NCBI RefSeq assembly: GCF_001550065.1 | Contig: NZ_LRUB01000002.1 | Coordinates: forward strand, 243,925-307,924 | DNA: 64,000 nucleotides | Direction of reading: 5' to 3' | DNA from: Kordiimonas lipolytica | GTDB lineage: Bacteria; Pseudomonadota; Alphaproteobacteria; Sphingomonadales; Kordiimonadaceae | In this document: piece by piece, positions 24,734 to 32,910 of the stretch | How the letters are laid out: each line of letters begins with the position of its first letter | Position numbering within the stretch: position 1 is the first letter of the stretch | Translations under genes and position numbers: made by a program | Notes under the pieces: model-generated | What the model was told of the DNA's origin: nothing | The model's database searches: none | Seen by the model: the letters and a program-made list of their open reading frames with translations, nothing else

Positions 24734-24889
24734 CGATTTCTTATCCTTACCAGTCAGAGACCGCATCATACAAAGTTTGGCTCATAGAACAACTGCCATA
24801 ACAGCTTGGCCAAAATTGGGCGGCGACAGGTGGCGTTGAATGAAGAAAGGGCCGGCACTGGGCCAGCCCTTCTTTGATTGGTCGGCGTT

Positions 24890-25675
24890 CTAGTCAGCCT
24901 TCTTGGCCGCAGCTTTCTTCTTTGGTGCTGGTTTCTTGGCTGCCGGCTTTTTCTTCGGAGCCGCCTTTTTCGCAGGCTTTGCCTCTGCTTCGGCTTCACC
25001 GCCGGAGAGGTCGATCGGCTCGGGCGCTACGTCATTCGCCGCCGGTGCCTCGGCTGCCTGTGGCGCTGCAGATGGTTGCTGTGCTGCCGCGGCTGCTTGC
25101 TGGGCTTCCATTGCTTTCGCGCGGGCTTCGTCTTCCGCCTTGGCATGCTCCGGGAACAGTTGGCGATAGACGGCATTTACGCGGCCGCCAACGTCCGAAA
25201 GGGCTTTCGCCACGGCCTGTAGGTTATACCCGACGCCGCGATAGTAGAATGTATGTGTGTTCGGGTTATAGGCGCGGTAGATGCATTCTTCCGGCGTATT
25301 GCCGTCACCTATCTGGGCAGGGTCGCCGACGAAATCGAAAATAACCTGGCGGCCTTTGGTGTTGCCGATCCACTCCTCGACCTTCTCATCAGCGCGTTCC
25401 CAAAGCTCGGCCAGACGGCGGTCGTTCAGCGGGTGCTTCTCAGGCAGTTGCAGTGCTTTACGCAGCGCTTCTCCCCGACCGCGGGCACGGGCGCGCGTTG
25501 GCCACAAGAGCAATGAAATCTGGCTCGACGGCATCAGGACCATCTGGCCGCCGTAAAGGACACCATTGGCTGCCTGGTTCATAACAGCCTGGTTGAAAAG
25601 GTCGAACGAAGCCTGCGCGTGAAGGCACTGGTTCCTCAGTTCGTGAATGTAAATGGCAAGCGTATTATTATCCAT
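24890..25675 (-). CDS. Hypothetical protein with histone H1-like Ala/Lys tail
   Basis: A 261-aa cytoplasmic protein. The N-terminal ~175 residues are a conserved-looking globular domain (MDNNTLAIYIHELRNQCLHAQ onward) that I do not recognise. An Ala/Gln-rich linker leads to a basic tail at about 230-261 made of PAKK, APKKK and AAAKK units, like histone H1 or the AlgP tail. Such tails bind nucleic acid or other polyanions. Whether the N-domain is an enzyme or a structural part cannot be told. Confidence 0.75.
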   Translation of the reverse strand: MDNNTLAIYIHELRNQCLHAQASFDLFNQAVMNQAANGVLYGGQMVLMPSSQISLLLWPTRARARGRGEALRKALQLPEKHPLNDRRLAELWERADEKVEEWIGNTKGRQVIFDFVGDPAQIGDGNTPEECIYRAYNPNTHTFYYRGVGYNLQAVAKALSDVGGRVNAVYRQLFPEHAKAEDEARAKAMEAQQAAAAAQQPSAAPQAAEAPAANDVAPEPIDLSGGEAEAEAKPAKKAAPKKKPAAKKPAPKKKAAAKKAD

Positions 25676-25919
25676 GTCAACTATTCGCTTTATTCTTGAG
25701 TTTGTTCGCAGCTGTCCCTCTGCACCTCCTCCCAGATGGTGCGCCTGAATAGCCTATTCAAGCCAGAGACTGCCCCCTATGGCCTGAGCGATAGCACAAG
25801 CGATCCCCCAAATACCAGCACGGAATCGCGCCTTTTGGCACAAGACATCACGTTGCCTCATTGCCAGAACAGGGCGAAGACTGTAAACTGCCAGTGGGTG
25901 AAACAAGTTGGGTGCAAAA

Positions 25920-26393
25920 ATGGCTGATGCTGCTTTTGCTGCAAGTTCGCGGGGTGCGAGCCCTGTTTCCCGTGCGGAACGTCCTTCCGCGCGCCCCAGC
26001 AGTGCGTCTTCAGGCCAGTCAGCAGACTTCAGTCGGAGCCTGAACCAGGGTCAGGGCGAATCGGGGCGTCTTCTGCCTGGGCAGGGCACGCCACCGCCAC
26101 AACCCGGTCGAGGTTTGCTTGGTAACGGCGTTTCGTTTCTTCTGGCCCAAACAAGAACGCAGGAAGCCAACGCTCCCTTGCCGCCAGTCTCCAACTTCGA
26201 GCGGGCAAAAAACCGCTATCTGGCGACACAGTCCAACATCAAGGATACGATCGCGGCCAACAGCATCTTGCGTGGCGAAGCCAGCGATGCTTCCGTGGCC
26301 GAAGATGCGGCATCTCATGCTCATGTCTATGATGATGATGTCGAAGAAGCCCAGTCGGGCCCTGTGCAATATGCTTCCGGCAGCCTGATTTAG
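25920..26393 (+). CDS. Disordered hypothetical protein
   Basis: A 157-aa protein that I do not recognise. The first ~90 residues are Ser/Gly/Pro/Gln-rich and look unstructured. A short helical motif FERAKNRYLATQSNIKDTIAA follows at about 106-126, then an acidic His/Asp patch (HAHVYDDDVEE). ATG at 25920 is preferred; an in-frame TTG lies 12 bases upstream. No Shine-Dalgarno is obvious. It stands alone before the GrpB gene. Confidence 0.5.
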   Translation: MADAAFAASSRGASPVSRAERPSARPSSASSGQSADFSRSLNQGQGESGRLLPGQGTPPPQPGRGLLGNGVSFLLAQTRTQEANAPLPPVSNFERAKNRYLATQSNIKDTIAANSILRGEASDASVAEDAASHAHVYDDDVEEAQSGPVQYASGSLI

Positions 26394-26447
26394 GCGCTGT
26401 TTTTTTTCCAGTCCCCTAATTCGTCCCTCAATCTTTTGAGCTAATCC

Positions 26448-26927
26448 ATGACCGAAAAATTTTACATTCAGCACTGGGATGCTGCCTTGTTGAAGCGGCA
26501 GGCAGAGGCTACGGCGTCTGCCGTCAAGGCGATCTTGCCGGATGCGGATGTTCGTGAGGTCGGCAGTACCGCAGTGGCCGGTGCAATCGGCAAACAGGAT
26601 ATTGATCTTTTGGTGCGTGTAGCTCCAAACGCATTTACCGAGGCCCGCGATACTCTTGATGAAGTTTTTCCACGGAACTCTGAACAGCTTTCGACATGTG
26701 ACTTTCAGGGCTATTTGATCCCCGATGATTTGGACGTTGCTGTGCAACTGACTGTCCATGGCGGGCAATATGATGTGTTTCTGCCTTTTCTGGATGCACT
26801 GACTTCAGATGCAGTGCTTCTCGAGGCCTATAATCAGCTAAAGCGGGATTGGCACGGAAAGTCCATGCAGGACTACCGTACGGCAAAGTCAACCTTCATT
26901 GAGGCTGTTTTGGCAGACCTTGGGTAA
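26448..26927 (+). CDS. GrpB/UPF0157 family nucleotidyltransferase-fold protein
   Basis: A 159-aa protein of the GrpB family. The signature EVGSTAVAGAIGKQDIDLLVRV (residues ~37-58) has the GS...DxD arrangement of the nucleotidyltransferase superfamily, and LKRDWHGKSMQDYRTAKSTFIEAVL closes the domain. The physiological reaction of GrpB-type proteins is mostly unknown. It converges with the DUF1499-like gene with only 8 bases between stops. Confidence 0.85.
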   Translation: MTEKFYIQHWDAALLKRQAEATASAVKAILPDADVREVGSTAVAGAIGKQDIDLLVRVAPNAFTEARDTLDEVFPRNSEQLSTCDFQGYLIPDDLDVAVQLTVHGGQYDVFLPFLDALTSDAVLLEAYNQLKRDWHGKSMQDYRTAKSTFIEAVLADLG

Positions 26928-26935
26928 AGTGACAG

Positions 26936-27463
26936 TTAGGACGCGAGTTGGGAAGACAGGATCGTGAGCCAACGGTTTACCCGTTTCTCATGTTCGCCCG
27001 GTTTGCTGTCGCCAATCGGCTTGCGGCTATAGATTGCCAAGGCGCTTGTATAGTTGTCGATTTCGATGACCCGAACCGTCAGGACCGCTGGAATGCTCTC
27101 GCCAGGCAGGCGTTCGAGGAAGTCAAACTGGTTATTGACGGGATCAAAGCCATAAGTGCGGATCGTGGGCATGCCGTCCACATAGTCGGCAAGAGCGAGG
27201 CGGAGCGTACGGGCATCCACCTCGAAGCGGGCTGCTGGACCGTTGGTGATTGCTGCCTCGCACAGGGTGGCCGGGCACAAAAGGTACCCGCTATCGTCCC
27301 CCTCGAAGGCCAGCGTCTCAAACTCAACGGTCTCAAGCGTGCCGCTTTCATCGCCGAAAATACTATCGCCCCCGCCGATCTGGACCAGGAAATAGACTGC
27401 CAGTCCAATGACTATGACAAAAAGACAAAGCCCGATGGCGAGGGAGCGAAATTTTTCCAGCAT
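26936..27463 (-). CDS. DUF1499-like membrane-anchored protein
   Basis: A 175-aa protein. One N-terminal transmembrane helix (about residues 7-29) precedes a periplasmic or cytoplasmic domain. The features YLLCPATLCEAA, a middle FEVDARTLRLAL, and the C-terminal LAIYSRKPIGDSK...KRVNRWLTIL resemble DUF1499, where an SR.G.SD..VN..RV..WL pattern is typical. The match is by eye and partial. It follows the SCP2 gene on the same strand after a 21-base gap, so the two may be co-transcribed. Confidence 0.6.
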   Translation of the reverse strand: MLEKFRSLAIGLCLFVIVIGLAVYFLVQIGGGDSIFGDESGTLETVEFETLAFEGDDSGYLLCPATLCEAAITNGPAARFEVDARTLRLALADYVDGMPTIRTYGFDPVNNQFDFLERLPGESIPAVLTVRVIEIDNYTSALAIYSRKPIGDSKPGEHEKRVNRWLTILSSQLAS

Positions 27464-27484
27464 GATAACCTTTAAACCAGTTGC

Positions 27485-27784
27485 TTAACCCAGGATCGAG
27501 CCAAGCTGCATGGCAAGGCTCATGTCGCCTTCTACACGCAATTTACCGGTCATGAAAGCCATCTGTGGATTGAGATTTCCTTCGGCGATCTGGACGAAGT
27601 TGTCCATGGTGACTTTCACAGTGCAGTCAGCCTCGGAATCCTCATTATCAACAACAGTTGGAGACGCTTTGCCGTCAATGCGGACAACGCCGTCGTCGCC
27701 GAAATCGAACTTGATAATGGCGGCGAGTGGGGAATGCGAACCAACGCGGCCGCGGATTTCTTCAGTGATTTTTTCCAGTGACAT
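27485..27784 (-). CDS. SCP2 sterol/lipid-binding domain protein
   Basis: A 99-aa single-domain SCP2 protein. The family pattern is clear: IIKFDFGDDGVVRIDG, then ADCTVKVTMDNFVQIAEGNLNPQMAFMTGKLRVEGDMSLAMQLGSIL, which carries the conserved GKL-x-x-xGD. SCP2 domains bind acyl-CoA, phospholipid or sterol-like ligands in the cytosol. The start follows GGAGG. A palindrome 32 bases upstream (27816-27831) matches the one before the acyl-CoA dehydrogenase. Confidence 0.9.
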   Translation of the reverse strand: MSLEKITEEIRGRVGSHSPLAAIIKFDFGDDGVVRIDGKASPTVVDNEDSEADCTVKVTMDNFVQIAEGNLNPQMAFMTGKLRVEGDMSLAMQLGSILG

Positions 27785-27815
27785 AATGTCCTCCCTTGCA
27801 ACTGATAGTGAATAT

Positions 27816-27831
27816 TGGACTTAACAGTCCA
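27816..27831. promoter_or_regulatory. Operator-like palindrome upstream of the SCP2 gene
   Basis: TGGACTTAACAGTCCA differs from the copy at 24225-24240 only at two spacer bases. It sits in the 73-base gap before the SCP2 start, where a promoter must lie. Confidence 0.55.
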
Positions 27832-27857
27832 GAAATCAATCAGTTATTGCTTATATC

Positions 27858-28583
27858 TCAGTTCTGGTCGTCTTTTTTCTTCTTCAGCTTACCAACGAGG
27901 CTGGTGATGCCTTTTTCAAGCGACCCTTCCTTGTCTTTTACAAGCTCTTTCAGTTTGTCGGATGCGCCAGCTTTGATGAGGGCCTGCGCAATCTGTGGCT
28001 GCAGCACGGACATGACGTGGCGCGCGATCTCTGCTGGCGCCATGCCTTTCTCATCTGTGCCAAGGTCGGTTATGGTGAAGTCAGCGAGCTCGATTGTCTT
28101 GTCCACACTCAGCGCGCCTTCGGTTTTCACGGCAACCTTAGGCGCCCTGATCACCATTTTCTTGATGGTGAGGGTAATGTTTGACGGCTTGGTATCGTCT
28201 GCTGGGCCCACATTCTGCTGCAGCTGCTCGAAATTGGTTTTGCCGTCGATTCGGCGGGCATCCAGCATGGGAGAATCAATCACGATACTGTCGATGATTA
28301 CATGGTCAGACAGGAGCGTGCTTGGCTGCAGCTGCATGTCGAAACTGCCAAGGCTGGCAATCTGGCCTTCCCCATAGCCTTCGGGCTGGCCGATCTCAAG
28401 CCCCTTGAAGCTGACTTTTCCGGAAAAGGGCGACAAGTTGATGCTTTCAACTGTCACAGGAACCTTGAGGGTTTTTGGCCCACCGGTTTCAACGCCGGCT
28501 TTTACGATGGTGTTGATCTGGCTGTAGGCGACGCCTACGCCTACCAGCAGAATAACCACCAATCCAAGAAATAGTTTTTTCAT
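27858..28583 (-). CDS. AsmA/DUF748-like membrane-anchored protein
   Basis: A 241-aa protein with an N-terminal anchor (KKLFLGLVVILLVGVGVAYSQ). The periplasmic domain is rich in beta repeats such as VTVESINLSPFSGKVSFKGLEIGQP, STLLSDHVIIDSIVIDSPMLDA and NITLTIKKMVIRAPKVAV. This pattern recalls AsmA/DUF748-type proteins, which help lipid or envelope homeostasis. It is much shorter than classical AsmA, and the assignment is by pattern only. GGAGG precedes the start. Confidence 0.6.
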   Translation of the reverse strand: MKKLFLGLVVILLVGVGVAYSQINTIVKAGVETGGPKTLKVPVTVESINLSPFSGKVSFKGLEIGQPEGYGEGQIASLGSFDMQLQPSTLLSDHVIIDSIVIDSPMLDARRIDGKTNFEQLQQNVGPADDTKPSNITLTIKKMVIRAPKVAVKTEGALSVDKTIELADFTITDLGTDEKGMAPAEIARHVMSVLQPQIAQALIKAGASDKLKELVKDKEGSLEKGITSLVGKLKKKKDDQN

Positions 28584-28757
28584 TGTCGTGCCTCCGTCCC
28601 GCTTCGATCCGATTGGCGATTATGATGGCACTGTTTTACGGCCTTGTTAAGGCATAAGGCTGAGGGAATGCGTGAACAAAAGTCTTAACGAATCCCGTCA
28701 GTTATGCCAGCATGGCGGCAAAGCTTGGCAAGTTGACCGATAAAGGGTGGTGATTTC

Positions 28758-30272
28758 ATGGCTGTGCTGACGCAAGTTCTCCTGCTGGTGTCCTATATGA
28801 TCTTGGGGCTCGCGGTGATGATAATCCCACCGCGCCTGTTCGGGATGCCTGAACAATTGGCGCAGCTCCTGGGGGTCGTGGTTTTTTTCGGGGCCTGGCA
28901 GATACAAAATCTTTTCACCGTAAGGCGGATCGAAAAAGAAACGTCCGCTCGGGTGGCCGTTCTTGAAGATGTGACAACCATCCTTCGTGGGGACTTGGAA
29001 CGGACCCGACGCAAGACGGAGCAAGGTGACGAAAAAAGCGATGAAGTCGTCGGTGAACTGAAGGTACTGCATACCCTTCTGACGCAGCTGATGAAGCGCG
29101 AGGTGGAGCTTGAAGCCAAGGTGCCCAAGGCTACCAGAATCGCACAACGGGGCGGTAAGGCTGGTATCCTTGAGCCAACCGATGAAGAGGCGCTGGCGCT
29201 GAGCGCAGACCATGTGCCGGAAAAAGTGGTCGACACGAAGGCTGAAACCAAACAAGGCAAGACACCGGAATCGGCTCTTGAGTTGGAGCCTGAAGGTGAC
29301 GTGGACGATGATGGCGGGCTTGAGCTTGATGAAATCGAACTGACGCCGGAAGAGGCCGCGATGGCAGTTGTGGACGAGGGCGACGGTGAAGAGATGGAGC
29401 CTTTGCCCCAGGATGAAGAGGGTGAGGATGAGGGCGTAGAGCCGGGCTCCGATGCGCCGCGGCCAAACCGCCCAACCCCCAAAGCGCCGGTGCGCGGTAA
29501 GAAAGCGCAAATTCGCCTGATCAAGCGCGAGGATCAGCTTCTGTCTGTGATCCGAAGTTCGCTTGCAGAGAACCGGGTTGACCTTTACCTGCAGCCGATT
29601 GTGACACTGCCTGCCAGGCGGTCGGTCCATTATGAATGTTTTTCCCGTGTGCGGGACGAAGAAGGTCGTATCATCCTGCCGCGCCAATATATGAGGGTGG
29701 CTGAAAACAAGGGGCTGATCGGGACAATCGACAACCTCCTGCTGTTCCGCCTGATCCAACTGGTGCGCCGGCTTGGCAAGCGGCGCCCGAAGGTGCGCTT
29801 CTTCATCAATATGTCCCGTTACTCAATGGAGGATGAAGAATTCTTCCCGCAGTTCATCGATTTCATGTCGGCCAATTCGGAGTTCCGTGACCGCCTGGTG
29901 TTTGAAATCAGCCAGGAAGATTATTATATGCTGCCAGGCGAGGTGAAGGAACGGCTTCTGGCGCTTGGGCGCAAGGGGTTTGGTTTCTCAATGGATCTGG
30001 TGAAGGATTTCAATAAGGACTTCACCTATTTGGGTGAGAATAAGTTCCAATTCATCAAGGCCGATTTGGGTGATTTGATGGCTGCGCATCCTGAAGAAGG
30101 GGATGTGGAAGCGATCAAATCGTTCCTGCGACGGAACGGCATGCAGTTGATTGCGAGCCGGGTTGAGAGCGAAGATGATGTGCTAATGGCGCTGGAGTCC
30201 AAGGTGGAATATGCCCAGGGATATCTGTTCGGCGAACCAACATCTGCCGCTAATCTGAGCAGCGAATTTTAA
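28758..30272 (+). CDS. TipF-like protein with degenerate EAL domain
   Basis: A 504-aa membrane protein. Two N-terminal helices (about residues 3-25 and 33-52) lead to a coiled coil (60-120), a long acidic Glu/Asp/Pro-rich region (130-250), and a C-terminal EAL-type domain (about 260-500). The EAL motif is ECF, ExTE is EISQ and DDFG is replaced by a MDLVKDF segment, so hydrolysis of c-di-GMP is unlikely; binding may remain. This layout matches TipF, which positions the flagellum in Caulobacter. The nearby cheY-cheZ supports a motility role. Confidence 0.75.
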   Translation: MAVLTQVLLLVSYMILGLAVMIIPPRLFGMPEQLAQLLGVVVFFGAWQIQNLFTVRRIEKETSARVAVLEDVTTILRGDLERTRRKTEQGDEKSDEVVGELKVLHTLLTQLMKREVELEAKVPKATRIAQRGGKAGILEPTDEEALALSADHVPEKVVDTKAETKQGKTPESALELEPEGDVDDDGGLELDEIELTPEEAAMAVVDEGDGEEMEPLPQDEEGEDEGVEPGSDAPRPNRPTPKAPVRGKKAQIRLIKREDQLLSVIRSSLAENRVDLYLQPIVTLPARRSVHYECFSRVRDEEGRIILPRQYMRVAENKGLIGTIDNLLLFRLIQLVRRLGKRRPKVRFFINMSRYSMEDEEFFPQFIDFMSANSEFRDRLVFEISQEDYYMLPGEVKERLLALGRKGFGFSMDLVKDFNKDFTYLGENKFQFIKADLGDLMAAHPEEGDVEAIKSFLRRNGMQLIASRVESEDDVLMALESKVEYAQGYLFGEPTSAANLSSEF

Positions 30273-30337
30273 TTTGTAACGAGTAGGTCATTCGGGTGTC
30301 CGCCTAAGCCCTAGCTCCAAAATCTGGAGGCAGTTTC

Positions 30338-31225
30338 ATGCCGAACTCATCCGGTACCAGCGTGCATATAGCCGCTGGACTAAGTGAATTGATGGACGAA
30401 ACAGACCTTGTGATCTGTGATCTTTGGGGCGTGATGCATGATGGCCTGAAGCTGCATTCTGGTGCGGTTGACGCGATCCAGAAGGCACGCGCTGCAAGGG
30501 CGAAGACCGTTTTCCTTTCCAACGCTCCGCGTCCGCGCGGCTATGTAAGGGATCATTTGCTTGAAATGGGTCTGCCTTCTTCGCTGACGGATTTCGTCGT
30601 GACCTCGGGCGGCTTGGCACGCGATGAGGTGCGCGAGCTGTATTCGGGTGCGAAGCTCTATCATCTTGGGCCGGAAGGTGATCGCAACACTGTTGAAGGC
30701 CTGCCAGTTCAAGAGGTGGGGCACCCGGATGATGCCGAGATCATCCTGGCGACTGATCTGGACTTCCGCGATATTGATGCCCATGGCCCCTGGTTGCGAA
30801 CCGCCGCAGAGCGGGGTGTTCCCTTTTTGTGCGCGAACCCTGACAGGATCGTGCATGTGGGTGATCGCCTTTACCCCTGTGCCGGCGCTGTGGCGGACCT
30901 CTATGCCTCAATGGGCGGGGATGTGCATTGGTTTGGAAAGCCCACCCCGAAAGCTCTGAGGTCTTGTGTCAAGGAAGTCGGCCTGGACGCGGACACCACC
31001 GGCGAAAGGGTCATGATGATCGGGGACAGCCTGCAGACAGATATAGCGGGAGCAGGTGCCGCAGGTTATCGGGGGATCTTTATCACAGGGGGGATTCACC
31101 GCAATGATGCCCCGCTTCTCGACCAGGCCTCGAACAAAGGGCGTGTGCCTGTGCATGCCTTCCGAAAGATATTTGGTAAGGAAAAGGCTGTACCGCATGC
31201 TGTCATGCATAGCCTGAAGTGGTAG
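30338..31225 (+). CDS. HAD superfamily class IIA hydrolase (TIGR01459 type)
   Basis: A 295-aa phosphatase-like protein. The nucleophile motif lies in VICDLWGVMHDGLKLHSGAVDAI (residues ~27-49). VFLSNAPRPRG holds motif II, the Lys of GKPTPKAL is motif III, and MIGDSLQTDIAGAGAAGYRGIFITGGIH contains motif IV. This is the class IIA (NagD/PGP-like) family conserved in alphaproteobacteria near ribF. The substrate is unknown. A terminator follows 14 bases after the stop. Confidence 0.92.
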   Translation: MPNSSGTSVHIAAGLSELMDETDLVICDLWGVMHDGLKLHSGAVDAIQKARAARAKTVFLSNAPRPRGYVRDHLLEMGLPSSLTDFVVTSGGLARDEVRELYSGAKLYHLGPEGDRNTVEGLPVQEVGHPDDAEIILATDLDFRDIDAHGPWLRTAAERGVPFLCANPDRIVHVGDRLYPCAGAVADLYASMGGDVHWFGKPTPKALRSCVKEVGLDADTTGERVMMIGDSLQTDIAGAGAAGYRGIFITGGIHRNDAPLLDQASNKGRVPVHAFRKIFGKEKAVPHAVMHSLKW

Positions 31226-31238
31226 GAGCCCAAAGAAA

Positions 31239-31275
31239 GAACCGGGCCGAAGCAAGCTCCAGACCCGGTTCCTTT
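31239..31275 (+). terminator. Intrinsic terminator after the HAD gene
   Basis: The arms GAACCGGG (31239-31246) and CCCGGTTC (31264-31271) form a perfect 8-bp stem with a 17-base loop, followed by CTTTT. It lies between the convergent HAD and cheZ genes. Confidence 0.75.
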
Positions 31276-31292
31276 TGAACTGTCAAGCTGGC

Positions 31293-32267
31293 CTAGCCGA
31301 ACAGGGCGTCGATATCGTCCTGGCTGACCTCTTCACCTTCGGGAAGATCGATCTCTTCCTCTTTGGCTTCTTTGGCCGGCTCGGCTTTCTTTTCAGCCTT
31401 TTTCTTTTCTTCCTCGGCTTTTTTCGCCTCTTCCGCTTTCTTCTCGGCTTCCTTTGCCTCGTGCTCGGCTACCGGATCGAAATCCTCCTCGAACATATTG
31501 TCGAGTTGTTTGGGCGAAACGGCCTTCGGAGCTTCTACTTTAGGTTCCGGTTTTGGCTCAGGTTTCGGGGCAGGCTCTGGAGCAGGCTCAGGGGCTGGTG
31601 CTGCAGCCGTTTCCGCAGCCTTGGCCTGGGTGCCCATGAGGGCGTCAACCTCTGACTGGTTGATGCCTTCGCCTTCGAGTGCAGGGCCGGACAGCAGCGA
31701 TCTGTCTTCCGGAATAGGGCCTGCGGCTTCCTTGGCTTCCTCGATGTCCTGTTCGGTAACACCAAGAAGGTCACGCAGTTCCATGACGCGGGTTTCAATG
31801 TGTGCGAGCGTCTCAACGACCTTGGAAATGCGTTGGCCTGTGATGTCCTGGAAGGAACAGGCTTCAAAAATACGCATCACGGCGTCCTGGCTGGTGGCGA
31901 CATAATTGTCTTTGTCGTCAGGGTCCAGCGCCATGATTTCCTCGGCAGCCTCCATGATGGTATTGGTGGCTTCCTCGGTCTGCTGAACAATCGCATCCAG
32001 TTCCAGGCCAGCGCGTGGAATCCTGGCGCTTTCCAGATCGCCCGGCTGCAAGGATGCAATCTCTTTCCGCGCGTTGGAGATATAATCGCTCAGCGATCGG
32101 CATTCCCGGTAAATAGACGTATCGATTGATTTGAAGAAAACCGACATTGTTCCGATCAGCACTTCGGTTACCGATGCGACATCGGTCAAAGACAGTTGCG
32201 TCGTATCTTGCTTCCGTAAGCTGTCGACTAGCAGTTGGATCTGCTTCGGAAGCGCCGGATTGGTCAT
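31293..32267 (-). CDS. cheZ: Chemotaxis phosphatase CheZ with repeated CheY-docking motifs
   Basis: A 324-aa protein. The N-terminal ~165 residues are a long helical hairpin carrying the active-site motif FQDITGQRISKVV (139-151), with Asp and Gln that dephosphorylate CheY-P. A Pro/Ala/Glu linker and a Lys/Glu-rich helix (265-305) follow. The C-terminal SQDDIDALFG (315-324) is the expected CheY-binding peptide. NQSEVDALMG (203-212) and SPKQLDNMFE (251-260) repeat the same pattern, so up to three docking sites may exist. It starts on the cheY stop (TGATG, 1-base overlap), so the pair is coupled. Confidence 0.93.
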   Translation of the reverse strand: MTNPALPKQIQLLVDSLRKQDTTQLSLTDVASVTEVLIGTMSVFFKSIDTSIYRECRSLSDYISNARKEIASLQPGDLESARIPRAGLELDAIVQQTEEATNTIMEAAEEIMALDPDDKDNYVATSQDAVMRIFEACSFQDITGQRISKVVETLAHIETRVMELRDLLGVTEQDIEEAKEAAGPIPEDRSLLSGPALEGEGINQSEVDALMGTQAKAAETAAAPAPEPAPEPAPKPEPKPEPKVEAPKAVSPKQLDNMFEEDFDPVAEHEAKEAEKKAEEAKKAEEEKKKAEKKAEPAKEAKEEEIDLPEGEEVSQDDIDALFG

Positions 32268-32653
32268 CAGAAGTCTCCGAGCACCGCTACCAATTTGGTT
32301 TTCAGCGTCGCAGCGTTGAACGGCTTAACAATATAGTTGTTAACGCCGGCCTTTTTCGCCGCAATCACGTTATCCGTCTTGGATTCTGCCGTAACCATAA
32401 TGAATGGTGTGTTTTTGATTACGTTGTCGGCGCGAACCTCTTTCAGGAACTCGTAACCGGTCATCGGCTCCATGTTCCAGTCGGAGATGATCAGGCCATA
32501 TTGTTTGGCCCGTGCTTTTTCAAGCGCCATAGCACCGTCGGTTGCTTCGTCCACATTGTTGAAGCCAAGCTGCTTCAAAAGGTTGCGGACAATCCGCAGC
32601 ATTGTCTTGTAGTCGTCGACGATAAGGATCGGCATACCCATATCAACGGCCAT
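32267..32653 (-). CDS. cheY: Chemotaxis response regulator CheY
   Basis: A 128-aa stand-alone receiver. The acidic pair lies in ILIVDDYKT, the phospho-acceptor Asp in LIISDWNMEPMTG, the switch Thr in IMVTAES and the Lys in YIVKPFN, so all catalytic residues are present. Phospho-CheY binds the flagellar switch; the CheZ encoded immediately downstream would reset it. GAGGAA precedes the ATG at 32653. Promoter elements in the 257-base upstream gap are not obvious. Confidence 0.93.
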   Translation of the reverse strand: MAVDMGMPILIVDDYKTMLRIVRNLLKQLGFNNVDEATDGAMALEKARAKQYGLIISDWNMEPMTGYEFLKEVRADNVIKNTPFIMVTAESKTDNVIAAKKAGVNNYIVKPFNAATLKTKLVAVLGDF

Positions 32654-32910
32654 GATAATTCCTCAATATTATTGATTACGCACCCTCAGTGCCAACGTGA
32701 CACCGCTAAATTCCTAAACAGGACACTAGCCCCGATAGCATGAAGAATTGGTTAACCCATCGCTGCGTAAGTTTCAAACACTAACTCGTTCATTTGAAAC
32801 CATATTATTGCGCGCCAAAGCTATCATACCCAAGAAAAGGTGGACAAAATGCAAAGAATTCCGCCATTTAGGTCGATATTCCTGCTTCAGTATGCCTGAA
32901 GGAGGCATAA

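Noticed and set aside
28698..29759. A 353-codon minus-strand frame opposite the EAL protein
   Set aside because: Mirror of the low-complexity acidic region of the plus-strand gene; composition is repetitive Ser/Arg/His/Pro and not protein-like.
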